Shown: one piece after another, positions 1-9,960 of the stretch
Layout: each line of letters starts with the position of its first letter
Numbering within the stretch: the stretch's first letter is position 1
Assembly (NCBI GenBank): GCA_905372095.1
Contig: CAJPNK010000001.1
Location: 1 to 64,000, forward strand
Direction of reading: 5' to 3'
Source of the DNA: Candidatus Saccharimonadota bacterium
GTDB lineage: Bacteria > Patescibacteriota > Saccharimonadia > Saccharimonadales > Saccharimonadaceae
Length of the DNA stretch: 64,000 nt
Made by a program: the position numbers and the translations under genes
Notes under the pieces: generated by a model
What the model was told of the DNA's origin: nothing
Databases searched by the model: none
Seen by the model: only the letters and a program-made list of their open reading frames with translations

Positions 1-88
1 GAAGCTTATCGCAGTCTTCCACGTCCTTCATCGGTAATATACGTCTAGGCATCCATTTAGTGCCCTTGAGTACCTTTTTATGCATTGA
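1..88 (-). rRNA. rrl: 23S ribosomal RNA, 5' end (partial)
   Basis: The reverse complement carries the conserved 5' block of 23S rRNA: GGATGCC, then GATGAAGGACGTG and GCGATAAGC. The gene runs off the left edge, so only about its first 88 nt are present. The 5' end is estimated from the usual spacing to GGATGCC and may be off by about 10 nt. Confidence 0.93.
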
Positions 89-468
89 CTTAACTAGTAA
101 TTGCTATCCGCAAACGATAATCTACCCTGCTCAATGAATAGCTCGCTATTATTTGGCCGGTATATCCGCAACTGCTATGCAATCACTTGCCGTCAATCTT
201 TCTTTTACATCACTGAATTGTTAAGCAGCCTGCGTCCGTCTCGTTTCTATAAACTTGAACGCACATTTCGTCGCATCAACTAGAAGTTGATGACACTCGT
301 CTGCGTTCAAGACGTGGTGGATTAGACTTTACTCATCATAACACTGCCAGACTGATTTGTCTACACTGTCATGCAAGCAAAATTGATGTTTTTTCGACCA
401 CAATCTCGCACATATGCCGTCGATCTTTGCCATTGGTTCATTACTGAACATCAGCTAACTGACAGTTG
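89..468 (-). other. Leader region of 23S rRNA
   Basis: This gene-free stretch of about 380 bp lies between a candidate promoter (469-497) and 23S. It most likely holds the 23S leader and processing sequences. A 60-codon open frame on the plus strand has no Shine-Dalgarno sequence, promoter or recognisable protein and is taken as chance. I see nothing else in it. Confidence 0.5.
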
Positions 469-497
469 ATTATAGCAGCTATCCCGTCCAATTACAA
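469..497 (-). promoter_or_regulatory. Candidate 23S rRNA promoter
   Basis: On the minus strand the sequence reads TTGTAA (492-497), a 17-bp spacer and TATAAT (469-474). The -10 box is preceded by TGC, an extended -10. It lies just after the terminator that follows tRNA-Val and points at 23S, so 23S could be transcribed on its own. Sequence inference only. Confidence 0.6.
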
Positions 498-519
498 TAC
501 CGAATTTACAAAAAATTAC

Positions 520-548
520 ACAAAATAAAAACTTGCCTACCGGCAAGT
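520..548 (-). terminator. Intrinsic terminator after tRNA-Val
   Basis: On the minus strand a perfect 7-bp stem ACTTGCC/GGCAAGT with a GGTA loop is followed by TTTTATTTTG. It begins 5 nt after the tRNA-Val CCA end and precedes 23S, so it should end the tRNA transcript before 23S. Confidence 0.8.
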
Positions 549-552
549 CTAA

Positions 553-629
553 TGGTGGGCGGCGAGGGACTCGAACCCCCGACCCTCTCGGTGTAAACGA
601 GATGCTCTAGCCAACTGAGCTAGCCGCCC
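553..629 (-). tRNA. tRNA-Val (anticodon TAC)
   Basis: A complete cloverleaf is present: acceptor GGGCGGC pairs with GCCGCCC, the T-loop is GGTTCGAGTCC, the anticodon loop carries TAC, and CCA is encoded. It is the last of three tRNAs between 16S and 23S. Ala and Ile in this spacer are usual in bacteria; Val is a less common addition. Confidence 0.96.
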
Positions 630-659
630 GCAAACAATCCTACTTTTCAGCTAAAACCA

Positions 660-736
660 TGGTGGGCGATGAGGGACTTGAACCTCCGACCTCGTCATTA
701 TCAGTGACGCGCTCTAACCAGCTGAGCTAATCGCCC
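660..736 (-). tRNA. tRNA-Ile (anticodon GAT)
   Basis: Acceptor GGGCGAT pairs with ATCGCCC, the anticodon is GAT in an 8-base context CACTGATA, the T-loop is GGTTCAAGTCC and CCA is encoded. Middle member of the Ala-Ile-Val cluster. Confidence 0.96.
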
Positions 737-789
737 ATATTTTGGTGGAGTGTCCTGGACCAAAAGCCCAGTCCACCCCATACTTATAA

Positions 790-866
790 TGGTGGAGATA
801 CAGGGACTCAAACCCTGGACCCCCTGCTTGCAAAGCAGGTGCTCTAATCAACTGAGCTATATCCCC
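790..866 (-). tRNA. tRNA-Ala (anticodon TGC)
   Basis: Acceptor GGGGATA pairs with TATCTCC (one G-U pair), the anticodon is TGC in TTTGCAAG, and CCA is encoded. First tRNA of the Ala-Ile-Val cluster, about 33 nt downstream of a candidate promoter (899-927). Confidence 0.96.
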
Positions 867-898
867 ATTAAATTGTTAACAAACCATTAACTGTGTAC

Positions 899-927
899 AT
901 TTTACACTATGATTACGCGATTATCAA
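899..927 (-). promoter_or_regulatory. Candidate promoter of the Ala-Ile-Val tRNA cluster
   Basis: On the minus strand TTGATA (922-927), a 17-bp spacer and TAAAAT (899-904) form a near-consensus vegetative promoter whose start would fall about 25 nt before tRNA-Ala. It overlaps the start region of the plus-strand membrane gene and faces away from it, so the two transcripts may compete. Confidence 0.6.
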
Positions 928-943
928 GTGTATACTATTAGGT

Positions 944-1189
944 ATGGTATACGAATTTAGTTGGTTTTCATTTCTCATCGGCATAATAATTCTAATCTGC
1001 GGCGCTGCCTTGACAGTCTGGTATCAACAAATTGCTGACAACTTTGGCAGCGGCGTCGGCAGCTACGAGCGCTACCGTCTATGCGGACTAATAGCCTGCG
1101 CACTAGGATTTGTCGTTATGCTTAACCTGCATACACTTTTGCTAAAATTATTCTTCAGTTTATTCTTCAGCGGCATCTCGCGAGAGTAA
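944..1189 (+). CDS. Small two-helix membrane protein inside the 16S-23S spacer
   Basis: This 81-residue hydrophobic protein begins MVYEFSW and has two predicted transmembrane helices (about residues 7-25 and 48-75). A polar loop between them contains IADNFGSG and SYERYR. I recall similar small proteins from Saccharibacteria genomes but know no function. A frame-compatible ATG lies 51 nt upstream. I chose the ATG at 944 because a TATACT -10 box ends 7 nt before it (931-936), which would give a leaderless mRNA. The gene is antisense to the rRNA transcription unit and lies between 16S and tRNA-Ala, an unusual place. It ends about 100 nt before a bidirectional hairpin terminator. Confidence 0.7.
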   Translation: MVYEFSWFSFLIGIIILICGAALTVWYQQIADNFGSGVGSYERYRLCGLIACALGFVVMLNLHTLLLKLFFSLFFSGISRE

Positions 1190-1270
1190 GCGCAACTCGT
1201 CGTCTTGGAAATCACTTACCAACGCTTTATAGCGTGATGACCGCGAGCATTTTTTCTTTCGCATGGCCAT
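1160..1270 (-). CDS. Possible 36-codon basic/acidic small ORF in the rRNA spacer
   Basis: On the minus strand two in-frame ATGs (1270 and 1264) open a short frame that starts MAMRKKKCSRSSRYK and ends in an acidic tail with DAAEE. Its 3' end overlaps the last 30 nt of the plus-strand membrane gene. There is no clear Shine-Dalgarno sequence and no recognised family. The split into a basic half and an acidic half is protein-like, but the ORF is short and could be chance. Confidence 0.22.
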   Translation of the reverse strand: MAMRKKKCSRSSRYKALVSDFQDDELRLLSRDAAEE

Positions 1271-1289
1271 AACCTAAATTTTAAACCAT

Positions 1290-1315
1290 AAAACCCTCTG
1301 CGAACAGAGGGTTTT
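1290..1315. terminator. Bidirectional terminator between 16S rRNA and the spacer gene
   Basis: The stem AAAACCCTCTG/CAGAGGGTTTT is closed by a CGAA loop. Both strands end in TTTTAT, so it can stop the plus-strand membrane gene and also transcripts leaving 16S on the minus strand. It starts 6 bp beyond the 16S processing stem. Confidence 0.75.
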
Positions 1316-1320
1316 ATAAA

Positions 1321-1343
1321 GTTTAACAACTTGATTGTGCAAT
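1321..1343 (-). repeat. 3' arm of the 16S rRNA processing stem
   Basis: This arm pairs with 3000-3022 over 22 consecutive base pairs including one G-U. The two arms flank 16S, as expected for an RNase III-type stem that frees precursor 16S. Confidence 0.8.
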
Positions 1344-1476
1344 CTATCTCAATCTGTGGTAAATTTTAGCCTTGCCCCTAAGGACTGAATTCGAAAGCGA
1401 AATTTACTAAAACTTTCGAAAAGACCGACCTAGCTTCAAAGGCTGATTTCTCGAGCCTTTGGCATAACTCTCCCTA

Positions 1477-2953
<1,477 letters not shown>

Positions 2954-2999
2954 GATGCTTCATTTGAAGCGTCTACTCAAAAATAGACTGACGATGATA

Positions 3000-3022
3000 A
3001 TTGCACAATCAAATTGTTAAAT
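3000..3022 (-). repeat. 5' arm of the 16S rRNA processing stem
   Basis: Complementary to 1321-1343 across the whole 16S gene, with 22 continuous base pairs. It lies in the 16S leader, about 45 nt before the mature 5' end. Confidence 0.8.
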
Positions 3023-3084
3023 TACTTAACCTGACTGCTAAGATGCAATTTGTAAGTTTACCTCTCGCAACCAGACTGTTCACT

Positions 3085-3113
3085 ATTGTAGCGCTCTAAC
3101 CTAATCAAGTCAA
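3085..3113 (-). promoter_or_regulatory. 16S rRNA promoter
   Basis: On the minus strand TTGACT (3108-3113), a 17-bp spacer and TACAAT (3085-3090) lie about 130 nt before 16S. This is the only strong promoter I see between the DUF212 gene and 16S. Confidence 0.75.
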
Positions 3114-3123
3114 CACCCTATCG

Positions 3124-3555
3124 CTAGTTTTTTGTAGCTAAAAATACAACGATACCCGCTAGTAAGCCAATTACAGCACCGACTACCACTTCCAAAGGGG
3201 TATGTCCCTTAGCGCTACGCGGTTTCGATACATCAAATTTCGAGATATCAATAACTTGCTTGATAGCCTCGCCCTGCTCGCCAACAGATCGCCGTACCAT
3301 CAATGCGTCGTACATCACAATCGCTGCTAGAGCTAATGCTAAACCAAACAAACCACTGCCGACTCCGTCTTTCAAACCGATAATCGATACTAGCGACATC
3401 ATCGTAGCACTATGAGCGCTTGGCATATTTCCCGATATGTACAGATGATCAAACACTTTCAAGGTACGCATCTTAATAGCAGCAACGACATACTTACCGC
3501 ACTGCGCCATAGCCCAACCGACAGCAAAAGCTATTATATAAGGGGATACTACCAT
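3124..3555 (-). CDS. DUF212 family membrane protein (divergent PAP2-like)
   Basis: This 143-residue integral membrane protein has three to four hydrophobic segments and the family signature MPSAHSA near residue 44, IVMYDA near residue 78, and GHTPLEVV near residue 117. These match the DUF212/YuiD family, related to acid phosphatase and vanadium haloperoxidase folds. Its substrate is unknown; lipid-phosphate chemistry is an inference from fold. It follows gyrA by 3 nt on the same strand and is probably its last co-transcribed gene, ending just before the 16S promoter. Confidence 0.85.
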   Translation of the reverse strand: MVVSPYIIAFAVGWAMAQCGKYVVAAIKMRTLKVFDHLYISGNMPSAHSATMMSLVSIIGLKDGVGSGLFGLALALAAIVMYDALMVRRSVGEQGEAIKQVIDISKFDVSKPRSAKGHTPLEVVVGAVIGLLAGIVVFLATKN

Positions 3556-3558
3556 CCG

Positions 3559-6087
3559 CTATTTTTCTCCTTCGTCTGTATCACGTATAATCCCCATTGA
3601 CGAAACTGTATCTCCGTCATTAATACGCATCACTCGAACACCCTGAGTAGTACGGCCAAGTGCTGGAATATCGTCAAGCGACACTCGGATAGTCTGTCCA
3701 TTTTGACTAATCATAATTGCCTCAATCGCATCCTTCTCAAGCGTTTGAACAGCAACTATCGGACCAGTTTTTGCCGTAACAACAGCAGCCTTCACACCAA
3801 CGCCGCCGCGGCGGTGACTCGGAAAATTAGCTACCTTGGTTACTTTGCCGAACCCGTTTGCGCTCATCACCAGCAATTTTTGATCAGCTGAAGTTACAAT
3901 ATCCATACCTACAACACTATCGTCCGTTCGTAGTCGCACACCACGCACACCGCGAGCAGCACGTCCCATCGGACGACACTCCTCCTCGCCAAAGCGAACC
4001 GCTTGTCCAGCTGAAGTCGAGATAATCACATCGTTCTTGCCAGTAGTTTGCTTGATCCAACGCAACTCATCGCCTTCATCCAAATTAATAGCAATTAAAC
4101 CATTGGTGCGAATATTTGAATAGTCAGCAATCGCTGTCTTCTTGACTGTACCCTTGGTCGTCGCCATAAATAGATAGCCTTCATCAACATTTACATCTTT
4201 AGCTAGATTGATAATTGAAGTAATTTTTTCCTCTGGCTGCAGCTGCAATAAATTGACCGCCGCTACGCCCTTCGCCGCTAAGCTAGCTGCCGGCACCTCG
4301 TAGGCCTTCAGACGAAACACTCTACCCCTGTTCGTGAAAAATAACAGCCAATCATGTGTTCCAGCTGGTACTAGCTGATCAATAACGTCTTCTTCTTTAG
4401 TGGTCATACCGCGTTTACCCTTGCCGCCGCGGTTTTGACGGCGATAATCGCTGGCCAAGGTGCGTTTGATGTAATTTTCCGTTGTCAACAGCACAACAGT
4501 ATCCTCTTCTGGGATTAGTTCTTCATCGCTAAACTTACCGACTTCGGTGTTGATAATTTTACTACAACGGTCATCGCCATATTTATCTTTAATTTCTAGT
4601 AATTCCTCTTTGATGATGCGAAGGATTTCGTTTTCGTCAGCCAAAACTTTTTCAAAATACGCAATCTTTTTCATTAACTCAGCTAGCTCATTCTCGATAG
4701 CTTCGCGTTCTAGACCCGTCAGTCGGCGCAATTGCATTGCCAGAATCGCCTTGGCCTGGATAACGCTCAGCGAGAACTTTTCGATGAGAGCCTTTTCAGC
4801 TTCATCTTGTGTCTTGCTAGCCCGGATAGTTCTAATTACTTCGTCAATATTATCCAGAGCAATTTTATAACCTTCCAAGATATGCGCTCTTTCCTTGGCC
4901 TTGCGCAGTTCATATTCTGTACGGCGGCGCACTACTTGGCGGCGATGTTTGATAAACTCATTCAGAATATCATGCAAACCCAAAACGCGCGGCTGCAGAC
5001 GTGTCGCATCGTCAGCACTCGGCACCAAAGCTAGCATATTGTAATGGAAGTTAGTCTGTAACGCCGTCAATTTGTATAATTGGTTAAGTACTTTCTTCGG
5101 ATAAGAGTCTTTTTTGAGCTCAATAACTACTCGCACATTACCGCGAGCCGACTCATCGCGCAAAGCGCTAATCGCCGTAATCTTTTTCTCGTGCACCAAA
5201 TCGGCAATTTTTTCGATAAGCGTTGCTTTATTCACGCCATAAGGCATCTCAGAGACTATAATTTGATGGCGACCACGCTTGGTCTCTTCAATACTTGCCA
5301 CTGCTCGTATCGTCACACTACCGCGGCCAGTCGCATAAGCTTGGCGCATCGGCGCGCCGCCGTAAACCACCGCGCCAGTTGGGAAATCTGGCCCCTTGAT
5401 ACACTTCATAAGGTCATCAAGCGTTGCTTCCGGATTATCAATCAGCTTAACCGTTGCATCAACCACCTCGCCTAGATTATGCGTCGGAATATTAGTTGCC
5501 ATACCAACAGCAATACCAACTTGCCCATTCAACAGTAAATTCGGCAATTTAGCAGGCAGCACAATCGGTTCTTGGCGCGTAGAGTCATATGTATCGCGAA
5601 AATCAACCGTCTCTTTATCAATATCTGCCAAAAGCGACTCTGACACCCGAGTCATTTTTGCTTCGGTATAACGCATAGCTGCTGGCGGGTCACCGTCCAT
5701 TGAACCAAAGTTACCTTGGCCCTGAACCAACGGATAGCGCTCCACCCAATCTTGAGCCATACGTACCATCGCATCATAAATCGAACTATCGCCATGCGGA
5801 TGGTATTTACCCATCACTTCACCGACAATCTGCGCGCTTTTCACGGTCTTAGCTGTCGGCCCGATACCCATTTTATCCATTACGTACACAATACGGCGAT
5901 GAACTGGCTTCATGCCATCGCGTACGTCCGGTAAAGCACGGTCAACGATGACCGACATTGAATACCGGATAAAGCTATCCTCCATAACATCTTCTACTGT
6001 TCGAATCTCGACAGACTTTGAATGGCTAACGTCGTTAGTCTGCTTGATAATCTCGCCTTCGACTGGTTTTTTTGACTCTGGTTTCAT
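3559..6087 (-). CDS. gyrA: DNA gyrase subunit A
   Basis: Gyrase A cleaves and rejoins DNA to introduce negative supercoils with GyrB. From the start used here the protein is 842 residues, with HPHGDSSIYD in the quinolone region (Ser101 and Asp105 hold the sites often altered by resistance, both wild-type) and catalytic Tyr140 in AAMRYTE. The C-terminal beta-pinwheel keeps a GyrA-box-like QNRGGKG near 551, which favours gyrase over topoisomerase IV. An ATG at 6111 abuts the gyrB stop, but I prefer the ATG at 6087 because GAAGGATAGGAAT precedes it as ribosome-binding site. It is co-transcribed with gyrB. Confidence 0.97.
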   Translation of the reverse strand: MKPESKKPVEGEIIKQTNDVSHSKSVEIRTVEDVMEDSFIRYSMSVIVDRALPDVRDGMKPVHRRIVYVMDKMGIGPTAKTVKSAQIVGEVMGKYHPHGDSSIYDAMVRMAQDWVERYPLVQGQGNFGSMDGDPPAAMRYTEAKMTRVSESLLADIDKETVDFRDTYDSTRQEPIVLPAKLPNLLLNGQVGIAVGMATNIPTHNLGEVVDATVKLIDNPEATLDDLMKCIKGPDFPTGAVVYGGAPMRQAYATGRGSVTIRAVASIEETKRGRHQIIVSEMPYGVNKATLIEKIADLVHEKKITAISALRDESARGNVRVVIELKKDSYPKKVLNQLYKLTALQTNFHYNMLALVPSADDATRLQPRVLGLHDILNEFIKHRRQVVRRRTEYELRKAKERAHILEGYKIALDNIDEVIRTIRASKTQDEAEKALIEKFSLSVIQAKAILAMQLRRLTGLEREAIENELAELMKKIAYFEKVLADENEILRIIKEELLEIKDKYGDDRCSKIINTEVGKFSDEELIPEEDTVVLLTTENYIKRTLASDYRRQNRGGKGKRGMTTKEEDVIDQLVPAGTHDWLLFFTNRGRVFRLKAYEVPAASLAAKGVAAVNLLQLQPEEKITSIINLAKDVNVDEGYLFMATTKGTVKKTAIADYSNIRTNGLIAINLDEGDELRWIKQTTGKNDVIISTSAGQAVRFGEEECRPMGRAARGVRGVRLRTDDSVVGMDIVTSADQKLLVMSANGFGKVTKVANFPSHRRGGVGVKAAVVTAKTGPIVAVQTLEKDAIEAIMISQNGQTIRVSLDDIPALGRTTQGVRVMRINDGDTVSSMGIIRDTDEGEK

Positions 6088-6111
6088 ATTCCTATCCTTC
6101 TTCTCGTCCAT

Positions 6112-8100
6112 TTACACATCTAGCTCATCAAGACTGACTTTATTAGCATTAGCTTGAATAAAATTCTTGCGCACTTCGACATCATCGCCCATTAACTTCG
6201 TAAAGATAGAATCAGCGCGCTCAGCATCCTCGAGCTTAACCTGTACCAGCACTCGATTTTCCGGGTTCATAGTTGTTTCCCAGAGTTGACTAGCATCCAT
6301 TTCACCGAGACCCTTATAGCGTTGTAGAGCCGACTCGCTCAGGCCAGCTTGTTTTGCCCGTGAATCGTTTAAATCAATCTGAACGCCCTTCTCTTTGCGT
6401 GCCGCAATTAGCTCATCGTACCGCGCTTCAAGCGCCTCCTCATTATATAAATACTCTTGTTTGCTTTGGGATAATTTCAGCTTAAACAGTGGTGGTTTAG
6501 CTAGATATATGTGCCCACCCTCCACAACTGGCCGCATATAGCGGAAGAAAAACGTCATCAGCAGCGTCGCGATGTGGCTGCCATCGACATCGGCATCAGT
6601 CATGATGATAATTCTATGATAGCGCAATCCGCGAATATCAAAAGCATCGCCAATACCTACACCTACCCCTTTGATCAAGCTCAAGATCTCTCGATTGGCA
6701 TACATTTTGTCTAAGCGAGCCCGCTCGGTATTGAGCACTTTACCGCGCAGAGGCAAAATCGCCTGCGTACGGCTATCGCGGCCAGTTTTTGCTGAACCGC
6801 CAGCCGAATCTCCCTCAACTATATACAATTCGCATTCCGACGGATCTTTACTAGAACAATCAGCTAATTTGCCAGGCAAACTAGCACCGTCAAGCGCTCC
6901 TTTGCGAATTACATTATCCCGCGCTGCCCGCGCTGCCTTGCGTGCTCGCGCCGCCAACAAGGCTTTATTGATAATTTTTTTAGCAATAGCTGGATTTTCC
7001 TCTAGATAATATGCGAAATATTCGTTCATTACTTGCTCGACATAGCGACGCACCTCTGGATTACCTAGTTTATTTTTAGTCTGGCCCTCAAACTGCGGAT
7101 CTGGCAATTTTACTAATATCACCGCTGTCAGGCCCTCGCGGATATCATCGCCAGTCAAGTTATCTTCCTTTTCTTTGAGCAAGTTATTTTTACGAGCATA
7201 ATCATTGATCACCCTGGTAAGCGCTGACCTAAATCCGACCAAGTGCGTGCCGCCATCTGGCGTCAAAACGTTATTTGCAAACGGCTTGACGGTTTCGATG
7301 TAGGAATCGTTGTATTGTACTGCTATTTCGACAACCGAGTCGCTGACTTGCTTATCGACATAGAATATCTCATCGCCAAGCACATCTTTACCCTTATTCA
7401 AATTCTTGACATAGCTCTTGATACCACCCTCGAAGTAGAATGCCTGGCGCTCGCGAGTACGCTCATCATAAACAGAGGTATAGACACCTTTAGTTAGATA
7501 TGCCTGATGGCGTAAATAATTTACCACCCATTTATAATCAAATTTAACTGTCTCCTTAAAGATTTCAGCATCTGGATAGAACGTGATACAGGTGCCATCT
7601 GGCCGATCAGTTTTTCCTATTTTCTTGAGCGGTGCCACAGTTTTACCGCGAGAAAATTCGATACGATATAGCATACTACCTCTAACAACTTCAGCAATCA
7701 GCTTAGTAGATAGAGCATTAACCACGCTAGAACCAACACCATGCAAACCGCTTGACACCTTGTAGCCGCCGCCGCCGAATTTACCGCCAGCATGCAGCAC
7801 AGTCAGGACTGTCTCAAGCGTACTAATGCCAGTCTTAGGGTGCTTATCTACTGGAATACCACGACCATTATCAATTACTGTCACGCCGCCGTCCGCTAAC
7901 AATCTCACATCAACTCGCGACCCATAACCAGCTATAGCTTCGTCTACCGAGTTGTCGGCGATTTCTTTAATTAAATGGTGTATACCATCATATCCCGTGC
8001 TGCCAATATACATTCCTGGACGTTTGCGTACTGGCTCGAGACCTTCAAGAACTTGGATCTGCGAACTATCATACGAACCATCATTTTTTTGTTTACTCAT
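6112..8100 (-). CDS. gyrB: DNA gyrase subunit B
   Basis: This ATPase subunit of gyrase has 662 residues. The GHKL ATP site shows DNSVDEA, DNGRGIPV and GLHGVGSS; the TOPRIM domain shows EGDSAGGSAK and MTDADVDGSH; the C-terminal region has YKGLGEM. The protein starts MSKQKNDGS, with GGGAG about 11 nt upstream. It is the first gene of gyrB-gyrA-DUF212, read from an extended -10 promoter at 8152-8181. The untranslated leader is about 45 nt, unlike the many leaderless genes nearby. Confidence 0.97.
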   Translation of the reverse strand: MSKQKNDGSYDSSQIQVLEGLEPVRKRPGMYIGSTGYDGIHHLIKEIADNSVDEAIAGYGSRVDVRLLADGGVTVIDNGRGIPVDKHPKTGISTLETVLTVLHAGGKFGGGGYKVSSGLHGVGSSVVNALSTKLIAEVVRGSMLYRIEFSRGKTVAPLKKIGKTDRPDGTCITFYPDAEIFKETVKFDYKWVVNYLRHQAYLTKGVYTSVYDERTRERQAFYFEGGIKSYVKNLNKGKDVLGDEIFYVDKQVSDSVVEIAVQYNDSYIETVKPFANNVLTPDGGTHLVGFRSALTRVINDYARKNNLLKEKEDNLTGDDIREGLTAVILVKLPDPQFEGQTKNKLGNPEVRRYVEQVMNEYFAYYLEENPAIAKKIINKALLAARARKAARAARDNVIRKGALDGASLPGKLADCSSKDPSECELYIVEGDSAGGSAKTGRDSRTQAILPLRGKVLNTERARLDKMYANREILSLIKGVGVGIGDAFDIRGLRYHRIIIMTDADVDGSHIATLLMTFFFRYMRPVVEGGHIYLAKPPLFKLKLSQSKQEYLYNEEALEARYDELIAARKEKGVQIDLNDSRAKQAGLSESALQRYKGLGEMDASQLWETTMNPENRVLVQVKLEDAERADSIFTKLMGDDVEVRKNFIQANANKVSLDELDV

Positions 8101-8151
8101 AACGAAATCACTCCCTATTTACAGTCGCTCAGCTTGTCTATTAATACCTAC

Positions 8152-8181
8152 ATTATACCATAAAAAAAATTGTTCATTCAA
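8152..8181 (-). promoter_or_regulatory. gyrB promoter
   Basis: On the minus strand TTGAAT (8176-8181), an 18-bp spacer and TATAAT (8152-8157) with TGG just before the -10 box. Placed about 50 bp before gyrB. Confidence 0.65.
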
Positions 8182-8262
8182 GGTATTGCTGCGGTTGCCA
8201 TAAGTATGATATTATAAAAGAGAGGGAAATATATCTCAAAATAACACAAAAAGGTAAACAAA

Positions 8263-9921
8263 ATGTTTAGAAAGCTAGTATCAAATCTCGCCTTTAGCCC
8301 CGCATTAGTCGGACAGTTAGGTTTTTATGCAAAACGGTTACGCAAAGAAGAATCGGTGCGCAGATTAGGACTTATTTTTACAGCTTTTGCACTCGTTGTA
8401 CAGTTTTTTGCCGTATTTCAAGCACCAGAGCCAGCTACCGCTGCCGACGCTACTGATATGGTTTATGGCGGCGTATGGAGTAAGCAAGCCTTACTAAGCA
8501 CCTATGACAGCAACGTCAACAATATCCGCGACCTCTACGATGCCGTCGGCATTTCTCGCAGCGATATTGACCAAGCTGGTAATAATTTGGAGTATCACAG
8601 GAGCAACGAAGGCTTATATTCTTGGGGTATGAAACCTGTATTCGGTGCAAGCCAAGGTGAAGGCGGCTACACCGTAAAAACTGGCAGTGGTACGCGAACG
8701 TTTTATTACAGACCGCAGCGGCTTTGGGGTAATTCAGGCGCTTATTCAGCCTACGTAGCTCGTTCATCAAAGACAGGAATGTGGTTCGGAATTATGCGCA
8801 GCTGCGGTAACCTAATTACACTAACCGTCCCGCCAGCTCCCGCTTGCCCTCCTGGACAATCAGGGACCTATCCAAATTGCTACACTCCGATGTGTACTGT
8901 CCCCGGCAAGACTAACCTGCCTGCGAACGACCCGAGGTGCAAAGCTAACCCTGTCGCAGTATGTTCATCGCTAGCAATCGTTAACAACAAGAATACCTAC
9001 CAATACACCGCCTCCGGTAACACCAGCAATGGCGCTTCAATTACCGGTTATAGATTTGTTGTCTATCGAGATGGTAAACAATTAAAAACCATCGAAAGCA
9101 AGACTCGAACTGTCACCGACAAAGAAACTGTAGCTGGTAAATATACAGTTAAGGCTATCCTGAAAACATCTCTAGGCGACCGTACCAGTGATAGCTGTAC
9201 CAAAGAATTTCAAATTGTAGAACCAGCTAAGTGTCCGCAAAATCCTGCCTTGCTTGCCACAGATCCCAACTGTCAACCATGCCCAGGCGACACAACTTTG
9301 TGGATAAAAGATGCTAAGTGTAAAGAAGATATCATTCAAACAAAAACCGCCCAAAACACTTCGCAAGGCAACGCCGATGCTTCGACAACTACCGCCAAGG
9401 CGTCCGATCAAATTATTTACAAAATTACTGTTACAAACAAAGGATTGAAAGCTACCGATTACACCATCACCGAGAATCTCGCCGACGTCCTCCAATATGC
9501 TTCGCTAGAAAACAAAGGAGGAGCTACCTTAACCAAGGACACCTCTGGCAGCCAAGACACAGAAACTCTATTGGTATGGCCAAAAATCACACTAAAGCCT
9601 GGTGAAACTCAAACTCGCGTATTCAGCGTAAAGCTCCAAAGCACGATCTCGCCAAAAGCCACTGGCACCGGCAACCCTAATTCATACGACTGCAAGATGA
9701 CCAATACTTTTGGCAATTCCGTGACCATTAATGTAGACTGTCCGGCACAAAAGCAAGCAATTGAACAAACTGTTGCTCAACTTCCACACACCGGACCTGG
9801 CGAAAACATGCTATTTGCCGGAATCACCTTCGCTGTCGTCGCATTCTTCTACGCACGATCGCGTCAGCTGAAAAAGGAAGTCCGCTTAATCCGTCGAGAT
9901 TTTAACTCAGGCACTATATAA
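8263..9921 (+). CDS. Sortase-type (LPHTG) cell-surface protein with DUF11-like repeat
   Basis: This 552-residue exported protein has a basic N-terminus (FYAKRLRKEESVRRLG) and a hydrophobic signal segment at about 36-56, ending near ATAAD, a pattern recurrent in Saccharibacteria surface proteins. Residues 65-190 form an extracellular domain I cannot name. A Cys/Pro-rich linker follows, then an Ig/PKD-like stretch (about 230-315) and a DUF11-like domain (about 375-490). The C-terminus is a classic cell-wall sorting signal: LPHTG at 507-511, a membrane helix and a basic tail. It should be anchored to the envelope by sortase and face the host. No sortase gene is in the window. It precedes a coiled-coil membrane protein. 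Confidence 0.85.
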   Translation: MFRKLVSNLAFSPALVGQLGFYAKRLRKEESVRRLGLIFTAFALVVQFFAVFQAPEPATAADATDMVYGGVWSKQALLSTYDSNVNNIRDLYDAVGISRSDIDQAGNNLEYHRSNEGLYSWGMKPVFGASQGEGGYTVKTGSGTRTFYYRPQRLWGNSGAYSAYVARSSKTGMWFGIMRSCGNLITLTVPPAPACPPGQSGTYPNCYTPMCTVPGKTNLPANDPRCKANPVAVCSSLAIVNNKNTYQYTASGNTSNGASITGYRFVVYRDGKQLKTIESKTRTVTDKETVAGKYTVKAILKTSLGDRTSDSCTKEFQIVEPAKCPQNPALLATDPNCQPCPGDTTLWIKDAKCKEDIIQTKTAQNTSQGNADASTTTAKASDQIIYKITVTNKGLKATDYTITENLADVLQYASLENKGGATLTKDTSGSQDTETLLVWPKITLKPGETQTRVFSVKLQSTISPKATGTGNPNSYDCKMTNTFGNSVTINVDCPAQKQAIEQTVAQLPHTGPGENMLFAGITFAVVAFFYARSRQLKKEVRLIRRDFNSGTI

Positions 9922-9960
9922 ACTATAAGATTATATAAAACAAAGATGAGGTAGCTATCA

